A stretch of 64,000 nucleotides of DNA from JANELJ01 sp024511395 (GCA_963681975.1 OY820613.1:2914001-2978000), one strand, 5' to 3'. Shown: positions 1 to 9,536, numbered from the stretch's first letter. Numbers and translations are program-made. Notes: generated by a model from the letters alone, not told the origin.

Positions 1-1
1 T

Positions 2-145
2 CTGGAGGGTATGTATATTCCCGGCAGAGACACAAACCCTTGGGTTGAAAAAATTGGTATTTTTGCTGTACTGGCCACCTTACTCGGCGTCCTGGTACAT
101 GGCCTGATCCGTATACTGTTTAGCCGCAGGAGGAAAGCATCATGA
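2..145 (+). CDS. C-terminal tail of a membrane-anchored redox protein (partial)
   Basis: The reading frame enters from the left edge and stops at TGA 143-145, overlapping the ATG of the cytochrome b gene by the ATGA arrangement. About 47 residues are visible. They form a short polar stretch with a PGRDTNPW segment, one hydrophobic helix (IFAVLATLLGVLVHGLI) and a basic end (SRRRKAS), i.e. a C-terminal membrane anchor with its tail in the cytoplasm. Such anchored tails directly before a cytochrome b561 gene are typical of periplasmic multihaem c cytochromes or oxidoreductases that exchange electrons with the b subunit. No haem motif is in view, so that role is inferred from the neighbour. Confidence 0.6.
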   Translation: MEGMYIPGRDTNPWVEKIGIFAVLATLLGVLVHGLIRILFSRRRKAS

Positions 146-804
146 GTTTACAAAAAGTTAAAGTTTTCAGCCGCTTTGAACGGTTCTGGCACTGGACTCA
201 GGCACTGCTGATAGTTACCCTGCTGTTCTCCGGCGCAGGCATCCATGGCTTTCACCAGCTGGTTGATTTTGAAACCATGGTATGGGTCCATGTCATTTCT
301 GCACTGGACTTAATGGTGCTGTGGACCTTTGCCATCTTCTGGCATCTGACCACCGGTAACTGGCGTCATTATGTGCCTACCAGCAACGGACTGTTTAAAG
401 TTCTGCGCTATTATGCTTGGGGCATTTTTCTGGGTGAGGATCACCCCTACCGCAAACGCTTCTGGCATAAGCATAATCCCCTGCAGGCACTGTCCTATCT
501 GGCACTTAAACTGGTATTATTTCCCCTGTTATGGCTCACCGGTCTGGCTTACCTGCTGTACGGCTTCTGGGGACAGGGCGCCCTGACCAGCGGCTCCCTG
601 GAATGGATTGCCACACTGCATACCATAGGCGCTTATGCCATGGCAGTATTTATTATTATCCATGTCTACCTGCTGACCACAGGACACTCCACCATTGAGC
701 ATATCAAGCCCATGATCACCGGCTATGATGAGGTGGATTTATCTGAAGCTGAAGAGGAGTACCTGGAACAGGACGAACCGGGTAGAATAATTAAAGACAA
801 GTAG
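142..804 (+). CDS. Cytochrome b561-type membrane subunit
   Basis: A 220-residue integral membrane di-haem cytochrome b of the kind that links the quinone pool to a periplasmic c-type or molybdenum enzyme (cytochrome b561 / Ni,Fe-hydrogenase I b-type family). It starts RFERFWHWTQ, the usual first helix with a haem-ligand His (about residue 17). A second ligand candidate lies in WVHVISALD (about 50), and two more lie in the last helices (LHTIGAYAMAV and IIIHVYLL, about 160 and 174). Four to five hydrophobic helices are visible, followed by an acidic cytoplasmic tail (EAEEEYLEQDEP). The start overlaps the stop of the upstream gene, so the two are translationally coupled. The physiological partner cannot be read from this window. 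Confidence 0.85.
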   Translation: MSLQKVKVFSRFERFWHWTQALLIVTLLFSGAGIHGFHQLVDFETMVWVHVISALDLMVLWTFAIFWHLTTGNWRHYVPTSNGLFKVLRYYAWGIFLGEDHPYRKRFWHKHNPLQALSYLALKLVLFPLLWLTGLAYLLYGFWGQGALTSGSLEWIATLHTIGAYAMAVFIIIHVYLLTTGHSTIEHIKPMITGYDEVDLSEAEEEYLEQDEPGRIIKDK

Positions 805-814
805 AAAGTAATGA

Positions 815-835
815 GCGTGGGCAATTTGCCCACGC
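815..835. terminator. Perfect 8-bp-stem hairpin after the cytochrome b gene
   Basis: GCGTGGGC and GCCCACGC surround a 5-base loop, 11 bases past the stop codon. No clear T-run follows, so intrinsic termination is only possible; it could equally protect the 3' end of the message. Confidence 0.4.
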
Positions 836-1158
836 GAATGATTGATTCAGGTTAAATGTCCAGATCTTCCAGAAATGCCTTATTCTGTTCATCCTTAGTG
901 ATATTAGGATCGGCATAATTCTGGTTATCCGGATCATCCAGTTCAATAAAATCCGTTTTTTCCATGGACATTTCTAGGCTGAAGGTTTTATGACTGCCGG
1001 TACGGAAAATCACCCACAATCTGGTTTCATTAATTCTCCCAACATATTACCTACATCATCTGAAGTATGCTGTTCAGAAATCTCATTATCCTTAAAACCC
1101 ATCTGTTTCATATAATTAACCTGAGATCTGGATAAGAACCCAGTCATTTACCTAAACA

Positions 1159-2656
1159 GTCCGACCTGAATAAATCATAGCACATTGATTTATAAGGAAA
1201 TATTGGCGAATTATGGGTGTTAAATTTGCAGGTTTTTGGTAAAATAAGCCTTATTACCTTGCAAATTTCCAGACCAGAATGAAGCCAGAGAAACAGCCAA
1301 AAATACCTCAGGAAGACCTGTTCAGGATGCGCCTTGAAAACATGCTGGACATAAACCATGAGTTGATTAAGTTATCAAAACACATAGATTGGGAAAGTCC
1401 TGATAAAGAATGGGGTGCTCTGTTTGTATCCACTAAAGGTGCTCCTGCCATACGCACTCGATTGATTGCAGGATTGCATTACCTGAAACACCTTCATGAT
1501 TTATCAGATAAACAGGTAGTAAAAGGCTGGACAGAAAATCCGTACTGGCAGTATTTCTGTGGTGAAGAATACTTTCAGCATAAGATGCCCATACACCCTG
1601 TGACCATGACTAAATGGCGTAACCGGCCGGGTAAGTCAGGCAGTGAAAAATTACTGATTGAAACCATTAAAGCCGGACTAAAGAGTAAAACTATCAAGCC
1701 CGGCAGTTTAAAGAAAGTCACGGTAGATACTACCGTGCAGGAAAAGAACATCGCTTTTCCAACCGATTCAAAGCTCCTGAACAAAGCCAGAGAAAACCTG
1801 ATTAAACTGTCCAAAGAGCACGGTATTAAACTGCGCCAGAACTATAATCGGGTTGGGCCGTAATATATACTAATGGCCAGTCGTTATGCACATGCAAAAC
1901 AGTTTAAACGCATGAAGAAAATGAACAATAAACTGAAATCCCGTTTAGGTCGTGTTAAACGGGATATTGAACGACAACTGCCCAATTATTCTGTCGATAT
2001 TCAGTCATTGTTTGAAGTGGCACTGGAACAGGCTCAGAAACTGATTGAGCAGGAGCAGCACAGTAAAAACAAGCTTTACAGTTTACATGCACCGGAAGTT
2101 GAGTGTATCAGTAAAGGCAAGGCTCATAAGCCTTATGAATTTGGAGTTAAAGCCAGTATCGCGGTAACTAACAAGGAAGGCTTTGTTATTGGCGCTCAAA
2201 GTTGTCCGGGCAATCCTTATGATGGACATACCTTGCTGCCACAACTGGAACAAATAAAACAGTTTACAGCCGTACAACCGGAACAATGCTTTGTTGACCG
2301 GGGTTATCGTGGACATGAAGTAAAAGACACTAAAGTTTTTATCTCAGGTCAGAAGCGAGGCGTTACCCGAAGTATTAAAAAGGCATTAAAACGGCGCAGT
2401 GCGATTGAGCCTGAAATCGGTCATATGAAAAATGATGGCCGTTTAGACCGCTGCTACCTCAAAGGTGCAGTCGGTGATGCCATTAATGTGGTTATGGTAG
2501 CCGCTGGACATAACTTAAGAAAGATCCTCAATAAGCTCCGGCTTTTGTGGCTCAAAATTATTTCCGGTTTGATGGGGTCTTTTATCAAACCGGGGCAATC
2601 AGCTGCTTTAAACCTGGCTTGATGTCAGGCTTAAAACGGTATTATTCAGGTTGAAC
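1159..2656 (+). mobile_element. IS5-like element, copy A
   Basis: 1,498 bp. Ends are GTCCGACCTGAATAA and its inverse TTATTCAGGTTGAAC. It inserted into IS982 copy 1 at TAAATA, the sequence found intact in the other two IS982 copies. The right flank is TAAATA (2657-2662) and the left is TAAACA (1153-1158), i.e. one later substitution. This is one of seven copies in the window. Confidence 0.9.
1279..2622 (+). pseudogene. IS5-like transposase, one nonsense codon
   Basis: Matches the 447-residue transposase of copies B and C: an N-terminal DUF772-like region (LIAGLHYLKHLHDLSD, NPYWQYFCGEEYFQHKMP) and a DDE_Tnp_1 catalytic region (VTVDTTVQEKN, FVDRGYRGHEV, AIEPEIGHMKND). The CAA glutamine codon of VGPQYVLM is TAA here (1861-1863). 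Translation stops after 194 residues and the remainder lies open in the same frame from 1873. A single C-to-T transition is the only lesion noticed. Confidence 0.85.
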
Positions 2657-3543
2657 TAAATACAGAGAGTTTTCATATCACTCTCATCTATTCTGATTGT
2701 CGGCTTGTCTTTTTTATGACAATAGGCAATCAGAGAACCAATAAGGTTCAACATAAAACCACTTACGCTTCTATGACGTGAATGTTCAATCTGTGTAATA
2801 TTTTTTAGCTGATCATTAACCGTTTCAATTATAAAACGTTTTTTCAGCATAATCTTATCCCACAATGCAATGGCACGTGTTTTCATGTTTCGTCTGACAT
2901 TGGTAATAAGCCCGACATCCTGTTCAAACAGTTCATCACTTAAAAGACTGGAGACATAGCCTTTGTCACCATAAAGCTTTCCATATAAGTCTTTGGCCAT
3001 TTCAGGAACCGGTTTTCTGTCATCTACATTACCGGCCGTCAATTTAGTGGCCAGTATTTCACCTTTATGATTAATGATCAGGTGAAGTTTAAACCCATAG
3101 AACCACCCCATGGTCGATTTGCCTCGCTGAGCAACACCATCAAAGACTTTATGCCTGGGTATGCGAATGTTGTGGCATACTTTAATGCTGCTCGCATCAA
3201 CAAAGGCAATTCCGCTTGGCTTTCCTTTGCAATGAGTAAAGTAAGCGCATAATGGCACCAGTACCGATGACATCACTCACAGGAAACGGCTATAGCTCAA
3301 TAAATTTGGAAACTCTTTCCTAAGGTGTTGATGCACATGGCATAAATAATAACTCTTAAAATCTTTGTAATGTGACTGATGAAAGTTAATCAGGATAGTC
3401 ATCAGTTCACCGGGGCTCATTACACCTTGTCGTCTTCTCTTTTTATCACCGGATTCCAGCAGTGTTTTTTCCCATTCAGGATAAAAGAACTGGTTGAAAT
3501 CATCGATATTACAATACAATTCATCTATAGTTATAGTAGTCAC
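2656..3543 (-). pseudogene. IS982 transposase, copy 1, in-frame TGA
   Basis: The N-terminal part (3277-3543) reads TIDELYCNIDDFNQFFYPEW... to LLSYSRFL. It stops at TGA 3277-3279, and the same frame continues without a gap as VMSSVLVPLCAYFTHCKGKP. The catalytic part follows: IAFVDASSIKVC, GWFYGFKLHLIINHKGE, YGDKGYVS, RFIIETVNDQLKN. This is the DDE fold of IS982. The identical TGA is found in the other two copies of this element in the window, so it predates their spread or is translated in some special way. Compared with copy 3, two extra residues (IT) sit near the start. Confidence 0.75.
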
Positions 3544-4035
3544 TTGCCTGTTCCTTGTTCAAATTCATTTGATTTGGTCATTAAATGATCTGATCGAGAA
3601 ACAGGCATTTAGTTCAATATTTTTTAGTTCTTATCCAGAATTCAGGTTAATTACTGTATATCTCTACCGCCGCACCGGCCGACATATTAATAATCACCAG
3701 CCCGGAAAAAGCCCTTTCAAACAGCACAAAACAGCCAATATCCGGCTTCAGACAGGTTTTGGTAATTTTCTGCACCGTCGGCGAATACTGAATATCCGTT
3801 TTAGTTGTTTGAGAAAGCACCTTCTGCACCGATTTACACAAAATCAGCAATACATCATCAGTTGTTTTGTTTTTAGTCTTTTTTACAGCCATTTGTCCAC
3901 GTCTCTTAAAAATTTATAATCGTTAAAAGTATAGACGCTATCCTGTAAAGGTAAATAAAAATTGTATTGTTATTTATATCAATAACAACAGGGCGGGAAC
4001 ATACTTTTAATAATTCTCATTTAGACGCAAATACC

Positions 4036-4145
4036 GTATCCATTGACCGTACTCCTTGCTGAAGACGCCGTGAATCCATCCATGGAGGCTTTTCGGCAGC
4101 ATCCCTGCTGTCGAAACTTCATCAAGAAGCACAGTCAATGGATAC
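4036..4145. repeat. Three-stem hairpin repeat, copy H1
   Basis: Outer arms GTATCCATTGACCGTACTCC and, at the other end, the inverse of GTATCCATTGACTGTGCTTC form a ~28-bp imperfect stem. Between them lies a ~58-bp core shared with H2 (19016-19127) and H3 (21912-22026): GACGCCGTGAATCCATCC, an ATCCATGGA palindrome, then a TTTTCGRCAGC / GCTGTCGAAA hairpin. The core is conserved between copies but the arms are not. No ORF is convincing here; small frames across the core give the same SLHGWIHGVF-type peptide by chance of shared sequence. Confidence 0.75.
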
Positions 4146-4231
4146 TCAATGGCTATAAATGTAATATTTTTGCATATTGAACATATTTTAATCAAAGTAT
4201 GATCCTGCCCTGACCTTAAGAACCTTAAAAA

Positions 4232-4588
4232 TTAAATGTGGTAGACTTTGTTGTATCTATTTGATAGTTCAGACCATTGATTATAAGAAAATAAGTCCTG
4301 TAAACTCGTTAATTTAACAGTAAATTTTCTTACATCACTTTTGAGTATAGGAGAGTTTATTTGAAATGATGTTCCTAAAGAAAATAACCAATATAACTCA
4401 TGAGGATTTTTTACTTGTTTTGTTCCTGACTGCTCTCGTGTTATCTCTACACGTTTTTTACAAATCACATTAACAATAGGATATATATAATTAATTTCTT
4501 GATATTTATTATTTCCCTTAACAGCAATGGTAATCCCCCCATTTATAAAGCAATCCATAAGTAAAAGTTTAATATAAGTCTTATTCAC
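4232..4588 (-). CDS. Hypothetical protein, A+T-rich
   Basis: 118 codons from a GTG start (4586-4588). The product begins MNKTYIKLLLMDCFINGGITIAV and ends SELSNRYNKVYHI. There is no signal peptide, no membrane helix and no motif that I recognise. Base composition is clearly more A+T-rich than the housekeeping genes, and it lies between a hairpin repeat and an IS3 relic, which suggests imported or decaying DNA. It could be a chance ORF; I keep it because the frame is long for such A+T-rich sequence. Confidence 0.35.
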   Translation of the reverse strand: MNKTYIKLLLMDCFINGGITIAVKGNNKYQEINYIYPIVNVICKKRVEITREQSGTKQVKNPHELYWLFSLGTSFQINSPILKSDVRKFTVKLTSLQDLFSYNQWSELSNRYNKVYHI

Positions 4589-4860
4589 ATATCCATAGAT
4601 CTGCCTGTTGGTGAGACCTTCAGTTTTATCTCACTGACAGGCCTAGCCTGTGGGTATGTGGATAAGACGGTTTAAATTGTTTTCTAACAGGCTAAAACCA
4701 ATTTTTGCCTGGGTAGTACTCCATCGATAGCCGTATGGGGTCGTTCATTATTATAACTCCATTTCCAGCATGTTGCTGTTTCCTGTGCATGCTCTATAGA
4801 ATTAAATAAAAACTGATTTAACCATTCATGGCGTACCGTTCGATTAAACCGCTCTACATA

Positions 4861-6357
4861 GTTCAACCTGAATAATACCGTTTTAAGCCTGACATCAAGC
4901 CAGGTTTAAAGCGGCTGATTGTTCTGGTTTGATAAAATATCCCATCAAACCGGAAATAATTTTGAGCCACAAAAGCCGGAGCTTATTGAGGAGCTTTCTT
5001 AAGTTATGTCCAGCGGCTACCATAACCACATTAATGGCATCACCGACTGCACCTTTGAGGTAGCAGCAATCTAAACGGCCATCGTTTTTCATATGACCGA
5101 TTTCAGGCTCAATCGCACTGCGCCGTTTTAATGCCTTTTTAATACTTCGGGTAACGCCTCGCTTCTGACCTGAGATAAAAACTTTAGTGTCTTTTACTTC
5201 ATGTCCACGATAACCCCGGTCAACAAAGCACTGTTCCGGTTGTACGGCTGTAAACTGTTTTATCTGTTCCAGTTGTGGCAGTAGAGTGTGTCCATCATAA
5301 GGATTGCCCGGACAACTTTGAGCACCAATAACAAAGCCTTCCTTGTTAGTTACCGCGATACTGGTTTTAACTCCAAATTCATAAGGCTTATGAGCTTTGC
5401 CTTTACTGATACACTCGACTTCCGGTGCATGTAAACTGTAAAGCTTGTTTTTACTGTGCTGCTCCTGCTCAATCAGTTTCTGAGCCTGTTTTAGAGCTAC
5501 TTCAAACAGAGACTGAATATCAACAGAATAGTTGGGCAGTTGTCGTTCAATATCCCGTTTAACACGACCTAAACGGGATTTCAGTTTATTGTTCATTTTC
5601 TTCATGCGTTTAAACTGTTTTGCATGAGCATAACGACTGGCCATTAGTACATATTGCGGCCCAACCCGATTATAGTTCTGACGCAGTTTAATACCGTGCT
5701 CTTTGGACAGTTTAACCAGGTTTTCTCTGGCTTTGTTCAGGAGCTTTGAATCGGTTGGAAAAGCGATGTTCTTTTCCTGTACGGTAGTATCTACCGTGAC
5801 TTTCTTTAAACTGCCGGGCTTTATGGTTTTACTCTTTAGTCCGGCTTTAATGGTTTCAATCAGTAATTTTTCACTGCCTGATTTACCCGGCCGGTTACGC
5901 CATTTGGTCATGGTCACAGGGTGTATAGGCATTTTATGCTGAAAGTATTCTTCACCACAGAAATACTGCCAGTACGGATTTTCTGTCCAGCCTTTTACTA
6001 CCTGTTTATCTGATAAATCATGAAGGTGTTTCAGGTAATGCAATCCTGCAATCAATCGAGTGCGTATGGCAGGAGCACCTTTAGTGGATACAAACAGAGC
6101 ACCCCATTCTTTATCAAAACTTTCCCGGTCTATGGGTTTTGATAACTTAATCAACTCATGGTTTATGTCCAGCATGTTTTCAAGGCGCATCCTGAACAGG
6201 TCTTCCTGAGGTATTTTTGGCTGTTTCTCTGGCTTCATTCTGGTCTGGAAATTTGCAAGGTAATAAGGCTTATTTTACCAAAAACCTGCAAATTTAACAC
6301 CCATAATCGCCAATATTTCCTTGTAAATCAATGTGCTATGATTTATTCAGGTCGGAC
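4861..6357 (-). mobile_element. IS5-like element, copy B (intact)
   Basis: Ends GTTCAACCTGAATAATA and TATTCAGGTCGGAC, with TACATA on both sides (4855-4860, 6358-6363). Removing the element and one TACATA restores the IS3 reading NAYVERFNRT, which proves the insertion site. 1,497 bp. Confidence 0.9.
4895..6238 (-). CDS. IS5-like transposase, full length
   Basis: 447 residues, one of two undamaged transposase genes of this element in the window (the other is in copy C). Order of parts: N-terminal DUF772-type region (about residues 30-120), first catalytic Asp in VTVDTTVQEKN (about 150), a basic coiled stretch (QFKRMKKMNNKLKSRLGRVKR), second Asp in CFVDRGYRGHE, and the Glu region AIEPEIGHMKND, then a hydrophobic C-terminus. 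It catalyses cut and rejoining of the element ends. Copies with lesions could be moved in trans by this protein. Confidence 0.85.
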   Translation of the reverse strand: MKPEKQPKIPQEDLFRMRLENMLDINHELIKLSKPIDRESFDKEWGALFVSTKGAPAIRTRLIAGLHYLKHLHDLSDKQVVKGWTENPYWQYFCGEEYFQHKMPIHPVTMTKWRNRPGKSGSEKLLIETIKAGLKSKTIKPGSLKKVTVDTTVQEKNIAFPTDSKLLNKARENLVKLSKEHGIKLRQNYNRVGPQYVLMASRYAHAKQFKRMKKMNNKLKSRLGRVKRDIERQLPNYSVDIQSLFEVALKQAQKLIEQEQHSKNKLYSLHAPEVECISKGKAHKPYEFGVKTSIAVTNKEGFVIGAQSCPGNPYDGHTLLPQLEQIKQFTAVQPEQCFVDRGYRGHEVKDTKVFISGQKRGVTRSIKKALKRRSAIEPEIGHMKNDGRLDCCYLKGAVGDAINVVMVAAGHNLRKLLNKLRLLWLKIISGLMGYFIKPEQSAALNLA

Positions 6358-6410
6358 TACATAAGCATTTTGTTGTGGATTACCCGGCTGGATATATTGT
6401 CATATTATAT

Positions 6411-6464
<54 letters not shown>

Positions 6465-6581
6465 CCCGGGCATTCTAGATTATAATCATCAATAACATTA
6501 AAGGTACGAAAGCTACGTCCGTCTTTTAACTGGTCATGCATAAAATCCATCGACCAGGTATCATTGATTTGCTCTGGAACC

Positions 6582-6983
6582 TGCATATTCTGGCCGATCA
6601 TGAACACTTATTCTGATTTATCGTGAACACTGTTTCTGAACCATCATGAACACTTTTACTGTTTTTCCAGAATCAGTGTTCATGATGGTTCAGAATCCTT
6701 TCCCACACATTGATATTCAATAACTGCTAACATTATGCTCAGTCAGTTACCCACTGAACAGTGGCATCCGTCTATTGGAGACAATACGATTGCCGATACT
6801 ATTTTAGATCGGCTCATGCACAATGCCCACAGACTTAAATTAAAGGGTGAATCGATGCGAAAAACACGCTCATCATTGACGGATGGTGAACACTTAGGGT
6901 AAAAAGACTATACGCCAATGTGTGGGCAAGGTTGGGTGTTCATGATGGATCAGAATTGGTGTTCACCATCAGCAGAATATGCA
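6582..6983 (+). mobile_element. Miniature IS21 derivative (402 bp)
   Basis: It keeps both termini of the IS21 element found at 49527-52176: TGCATATTCTGGCCGATCAT at the left, and the AGCAGAATATGCA end at the right. It also keeps the multiple ATCATGAACAC sub-terminal repeats and the last ~170 bp of istB (from ATTATGCTCAGTCAG to the stop). All of istA and most of istB are gone: AATAACTGCTAAC at the left joins directly to ATTATGCTCAG. It is flanked by GAACC on each side (6577-6581, 6984-6988). Excision of the element plus one GAACC restores the IS3 reading LAVPEQIND. The clean 5-bp duplication implies that the short form itself moved, using transposase supplied in trans. Confidence 0.85.
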
Positions 6984-7628
6984 GAACCGCCAGGGCAGCC
7001 GGTTTTTTACGTTTTAATCGTTTTTTAGGCTTTATCCTTAGGTTTAATTCCAGCTCCCGATAAGTACGGTATACTCGTTTATGGTTCCAGGGAAAGCCTT
7101 TAACATTACGCAAATACAGGAAGCATAATCCAAAGCCCCGGTTTTTATAAGCCTGCGTCAAACGCAGCAGCCAGTCAGCAATTTTGTCATTTTCCTGTGA
7201 ATTTTTTGCCTGATAACGATAACAGATTTCACTAATATCAAAGATACGACAAGCCAGCCTGATGGATATTTCTCTATCCTTGACTACTTGTTTAGCCATC
7301 TCCCTGCGATGAGATGGCTTTACCACTTTTTTGCCATGGCCTCCTGAATAATTTCAGCCTTTAAGCGTTCTTCTGCATACATCTTCTTTAAGCGGCGGTT
7401 TTCTTCTTCCAGTTCTTTCAGAATACCGATGTTCTGGGATTCTGAAAGAACTGGACTTCTTCATTGTAGGTTCTCCTCATTAATAATTTAATGGAAAATT
7501 CTACTTATGAAAAGAATTATTTTTCGGGGGGATTACCTTATACTTATACTTTATAGACGCTTTTTTTCAATTGCGCTATTTTTAACCAGTTTTTTTTATA
7601 AATTGCAATTATTTGAATATGGCAAATT

Positions 7629-8048
7629 ATGAGTAGATCACAAAAATCCTCATCTGAACAAAACGAGGTGGTTCGTCTGGACAAGTGGCTCTGGGCTGCA
7701 CGATTTTACAAAACCCGCTCACTGGCCACCGAAGCGATTAAAGGCGGCAAGGTACATTTAAACAACCAGAGGGTCAAACCCAGCCATCATGCTGAAGTGG
7801 GTCATACTGTGCGCATAAAGAAAGAATCCATTAAACAGACTGTGATCATTAAACAACTGTCAGCCAAACGCGGCCCGGCTAAAGTCGCTCAGACACTTTA
7901 TGAAGAAACCCAGGAGAGTATTGAGCGCAGAGAAAAGCAGCTGCAGGAACGCAAGACTATGATGGCTGGTATGCCGCAGTTTCAGTCACGGCGTCCCAGT
8001 AAAAAGGAGCGTAGGAAGATTATTCAGTTTAAACAGGAGAATAATTAA
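7629..8048 (+). CDS. hslR: Ribosome-associated heat shock protein Hsp15
   Basis: 139 residues with an N-terminal S4 RNA-binding domain (VVRLDKWLWAARFYKTRSLATEAIKGGKVHLNNQRVKPS, about 15-55). Hsp15 binds free 50S subunits that still carry a nascent chain and helps recycle them after heat damage. A long basic C-terminal tail (SRRPSKKERRKIIQF) is typical of the family, and the length is close to E. coli HslR (133). It stands alone between the IS3 relic and the convergent DUF455 gene. Confidence 0.9.
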   Translation: MSRSQKSSSEQNEVVRLDKWLWAARFYKTRSLATEAIKGGKVHLNNQRVKPSHHAEVGHTVRIKKESIKQTVIIKQLSAKRGPAKVAQTLYEETQESIERREKQLQERKTMMAGMPQFQSRRPSKKERRKIIQFKQENN

Positions 8049-8072
8049 TACCCGTCCATTTCAGTACAGGTT

Positions 8073-8093
8073 CCTTCTCCTTTTGAGAGAAGG
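8073..8093. terminator. Hairpin between convergent hslR and DUF455 genes
   Basis: CCTTCTC and GAGAAGG form a short stem in the 60-bp gap between two convergent genes. The same CCTTCTC...GAGAAGG motif recurs at 55581-55601, also near a gene end, so it may be a small dispersed repeat used as a transcription end. Confidence 0.4.
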
Positions 8094-8111
8094 TCAGGAT
8101 GAAAGCTTTTA

Positions 8112-8954
8112 TCATTGTTTTTTAAGTTTATTGGCCTTAAACAACGCATCCTGCCGTTCCAGTTCCTGCATTTCCCAGTTGCTGAAACCCGCTTTTATAC
8201 GTGCCTCACGGTTAAAGGGCCCTTTGGGTGTGGAACGCAGGTATTGTTTGATCAGTTTAAAAAACATGGTATCAGCATCCACCTGCTGCTGTTCACAGCA
8301 ATAGCGGAACCAGCGAGAGCCGGCATTCACATGCCCGATTTCATCATTAGCAATAATGATCAGCGAATCGGCTGTGGCTTTATCGCCAATAGTCCGAAAC
8401 CTGTCCACCGAGAAAGGTACCACATCCAGAGCCCGCGCTTCCAGCACCCGATGGACTATAGTCATGCGTGCCATTAAATCATCTGCCGTGGTAACCGCCA
8501 TCTGCCATAACTCATTATGTGCCGGAAAATCACCGTAATCATAGCCCATGTCCCGCAAACTCTGGCGCAACATGTAAAAGTGCTGCGTTTCTTCTCTGGC
8601 GGTTTTTACCCAGTCAGCATAATATTCTTCGGGCATCTGACGATAGCGATAAATGCTGTCCCAGGCCAGGTTAACTGCTGTCATTTCAATATGTGCCAGA
8701 GCATGGATCAGTGCCGCACGCTGCTGAACAGACTTAAAGCCCCGGTTTTTTACCTTGCCCGCGGCCACCAGTTCCGGTTTGTCCAGCCGACCGGGATGAT
8801 TAAGCTGCAATACCGGCTCTAATGGTGTTTCACTCTCCTGCCACTGCAGTTGTCTGGCATCCCAGGCTGATGCAATTTCCAGACTTAGCTGCATTTTTTC
8901 ATCCGGATCAGCAGTTAAAAAACAACTTTTGGCTTGCTGATAAATGTTCCTCAT
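8112..8954 (-). CDS. DUF455 ferritin-like protein
   Basis: 280 residues. Several acidic/His helices could form a ferritin-like di-iron site: HALAHIEMTAVNLAWD (about 85-100), AREETQHFYMLRQ (about 120), and IIANDEIGHVNAGSRWF (about 200). The spacing of E..H motifs matches the DUF455 family of the ferritin-like superfamily. Family members are uncharacterised oxidoreductase-like proteins; one proposed link is to tRNA-modifying MiaE-like enzymes by fold only. The gene is convergent with hslR and a single-gene unit as far as can be seen. Confidence 0.8.
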   Translation of the reverse strand: MRNIYQQAKSCFLTADPDEKMQLSLEIASAWDARQLQWQESETPLEPVLQLNHPGRLDKPELVAAGKVKNRGFKSVQQRAALIHALAHIEMTAVNLAWDSIYRYRQMPEEYYADWVKTAREETQHFYMLRQSLRDMGYDYGDFPAHNELWQMAVTTADDLMARMTIVHRVLEARALDVVPFSVDRFRTIGDKATADSLIIIANDEIGHVNAGSRWFRYCCEQQQVDADTMFFKLIKQYLRSTPKGPFNREARIKAGFSNWEMQELERQDALFKANKLKKQ

Positions 8955-9162
8955 TCACAGACCTGTTAAACATAAATTAAAAAACCCAGTTTACCACTGA
9001 ACACACCGGGTGGATAGCGGGCATACAGGCAACACAATCCAGAACCTGAATGTTTTAGAACCGACTATATTAAGCCTGTCGGATACAGTAAAATTGGCAT
9101 ACCGGCCGGACTGTCGGTAATACCCTCACTATAATCAATAAATTCCATTTTCTGGAGAATAT

Positions 9163-9447
9163 ATGTTTGATGTAAATGAATACTTTGACGGCAAAGTGAA
9201 ATCACTGTCTTTTACTGACGCTTCCGGCGATAAGGCCACTGTGGGTGTAATGGCTGCCGGAGAATATACTTTCGACACGTCCAGTATTGAGCTGATGACT
9301 ATTACATCCGGTTCCATGCAGGTAAAACTACCCGGCTCCAATAGTTGGCAAAGCTTTACTGCCGGAGAAACCTTCCGTGTCGAAGCCAACCAGTCGTTTG
9401 ATGTCAAAATGGACTCTGACACTCCTTACCTTTGTATTTATCAATAA
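9163..9447 (+). CDS. ppnP: Pyrimidine/purine nucleoside phosphorylase
   Basis: 94 residues, a single small cupin of the PpnP family (formerly DUF1255/YaiE). It splits nucleosides with phosphate into base and ribose-1-phosphate. The sequence shows the family start MFDVNEYFDGKVKSLSF, the ATVGVMAAGEYTF segment and the closing TPYLCIYQ. Length equals the usual 93-95. An AG-rich ribosome site (TCTGGAGAAT) lies just upstream. Confidence 0.9.
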   Translation: MFDVNEYFDGKVKSLSFTDASGDKATVGVMAAGEYTFDTSSIELMTITSGSMQVKLPGSNSWQSFTAGETFRVEANQSFDVKMDSDTPYLCIYQ

Positions 9448-9458
9448 AATGTCTCAGT

Positions 9459-9536
9459 CCCCCTTTTTCAAAAAGAGGGTACAGGGGGTTTAAGTTCCTG
9501 GTTTGCCCCCCTCAATCCCCCTTCTGAAGAAGGGGG
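9459..9536. terminator. Two G/C-tract hairpins after ppnP
   Basis: First hairpin: CCCCCTTTTT...AGAGGGTACAGGGGG at 9459-9488. Second: CCCCCTTCT-GA-AGAAGGGGG, a perfect 9-bp stem at 9517-9536. They lie 12 and 70 bases past the ppnP stop and probably stop transcription before IS5-like copy C. Such C5T/AG5 hairpins are also a common dispersed repeat type. Confidence 0.5.

Larger units (their letters stand above)
1119..3647 (-). mobile_element. IS982-family element, copy 1 (carries IS5-like copy A)
   Basis: The left end reads ACCTGAGATCTGGATAAGAA and the right end is its near-perfect inverse (TTATCCAGAATTCAGGT). The element is flanked on both sides by TAATTA (1113-1118 and 3648-3653), a 6-bp target duplication. 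Without the IS5-like insertion (1159-2656 plus its duplicated 6 bp) the element is about 1,025 bp, normal for IS982. It lies inside the DUF3334-like gene. Confidence 0.9.
852..3892 (-). pseudogene. DUF3334-like gene, deleted internally and split by IS982
   Basis: The N-terminal part lies at 3648-3892 (ATG at 3892; MAVKKTKNKTTDDVLLILC..., then TVQKITKTCLKPDIGCFVLF and AAVEIYSN). Removing the IS982 element and one TAATTA copy joins it in frame to NYMKQMGFKDNEISEQHTSDDVGNMLGELM at 1017-1118. After GELM the frame breaks and resumes as RLWVIFRTGSHKTFSLEMSMEKTDF..., ending at TAA 852-854. I recall the QHTSDEVGN-GELM segment as characteristic of DUF3334, a family related to CheX-like phosphatases. 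In that family some 60 to 70 residues lie between GELM and the C-terminal block, so an internal deletion with frameshift preceded or followed the IS insertion. The family name is from memory; the split and the frame restoration are seen directly. Confidence 0.65.
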
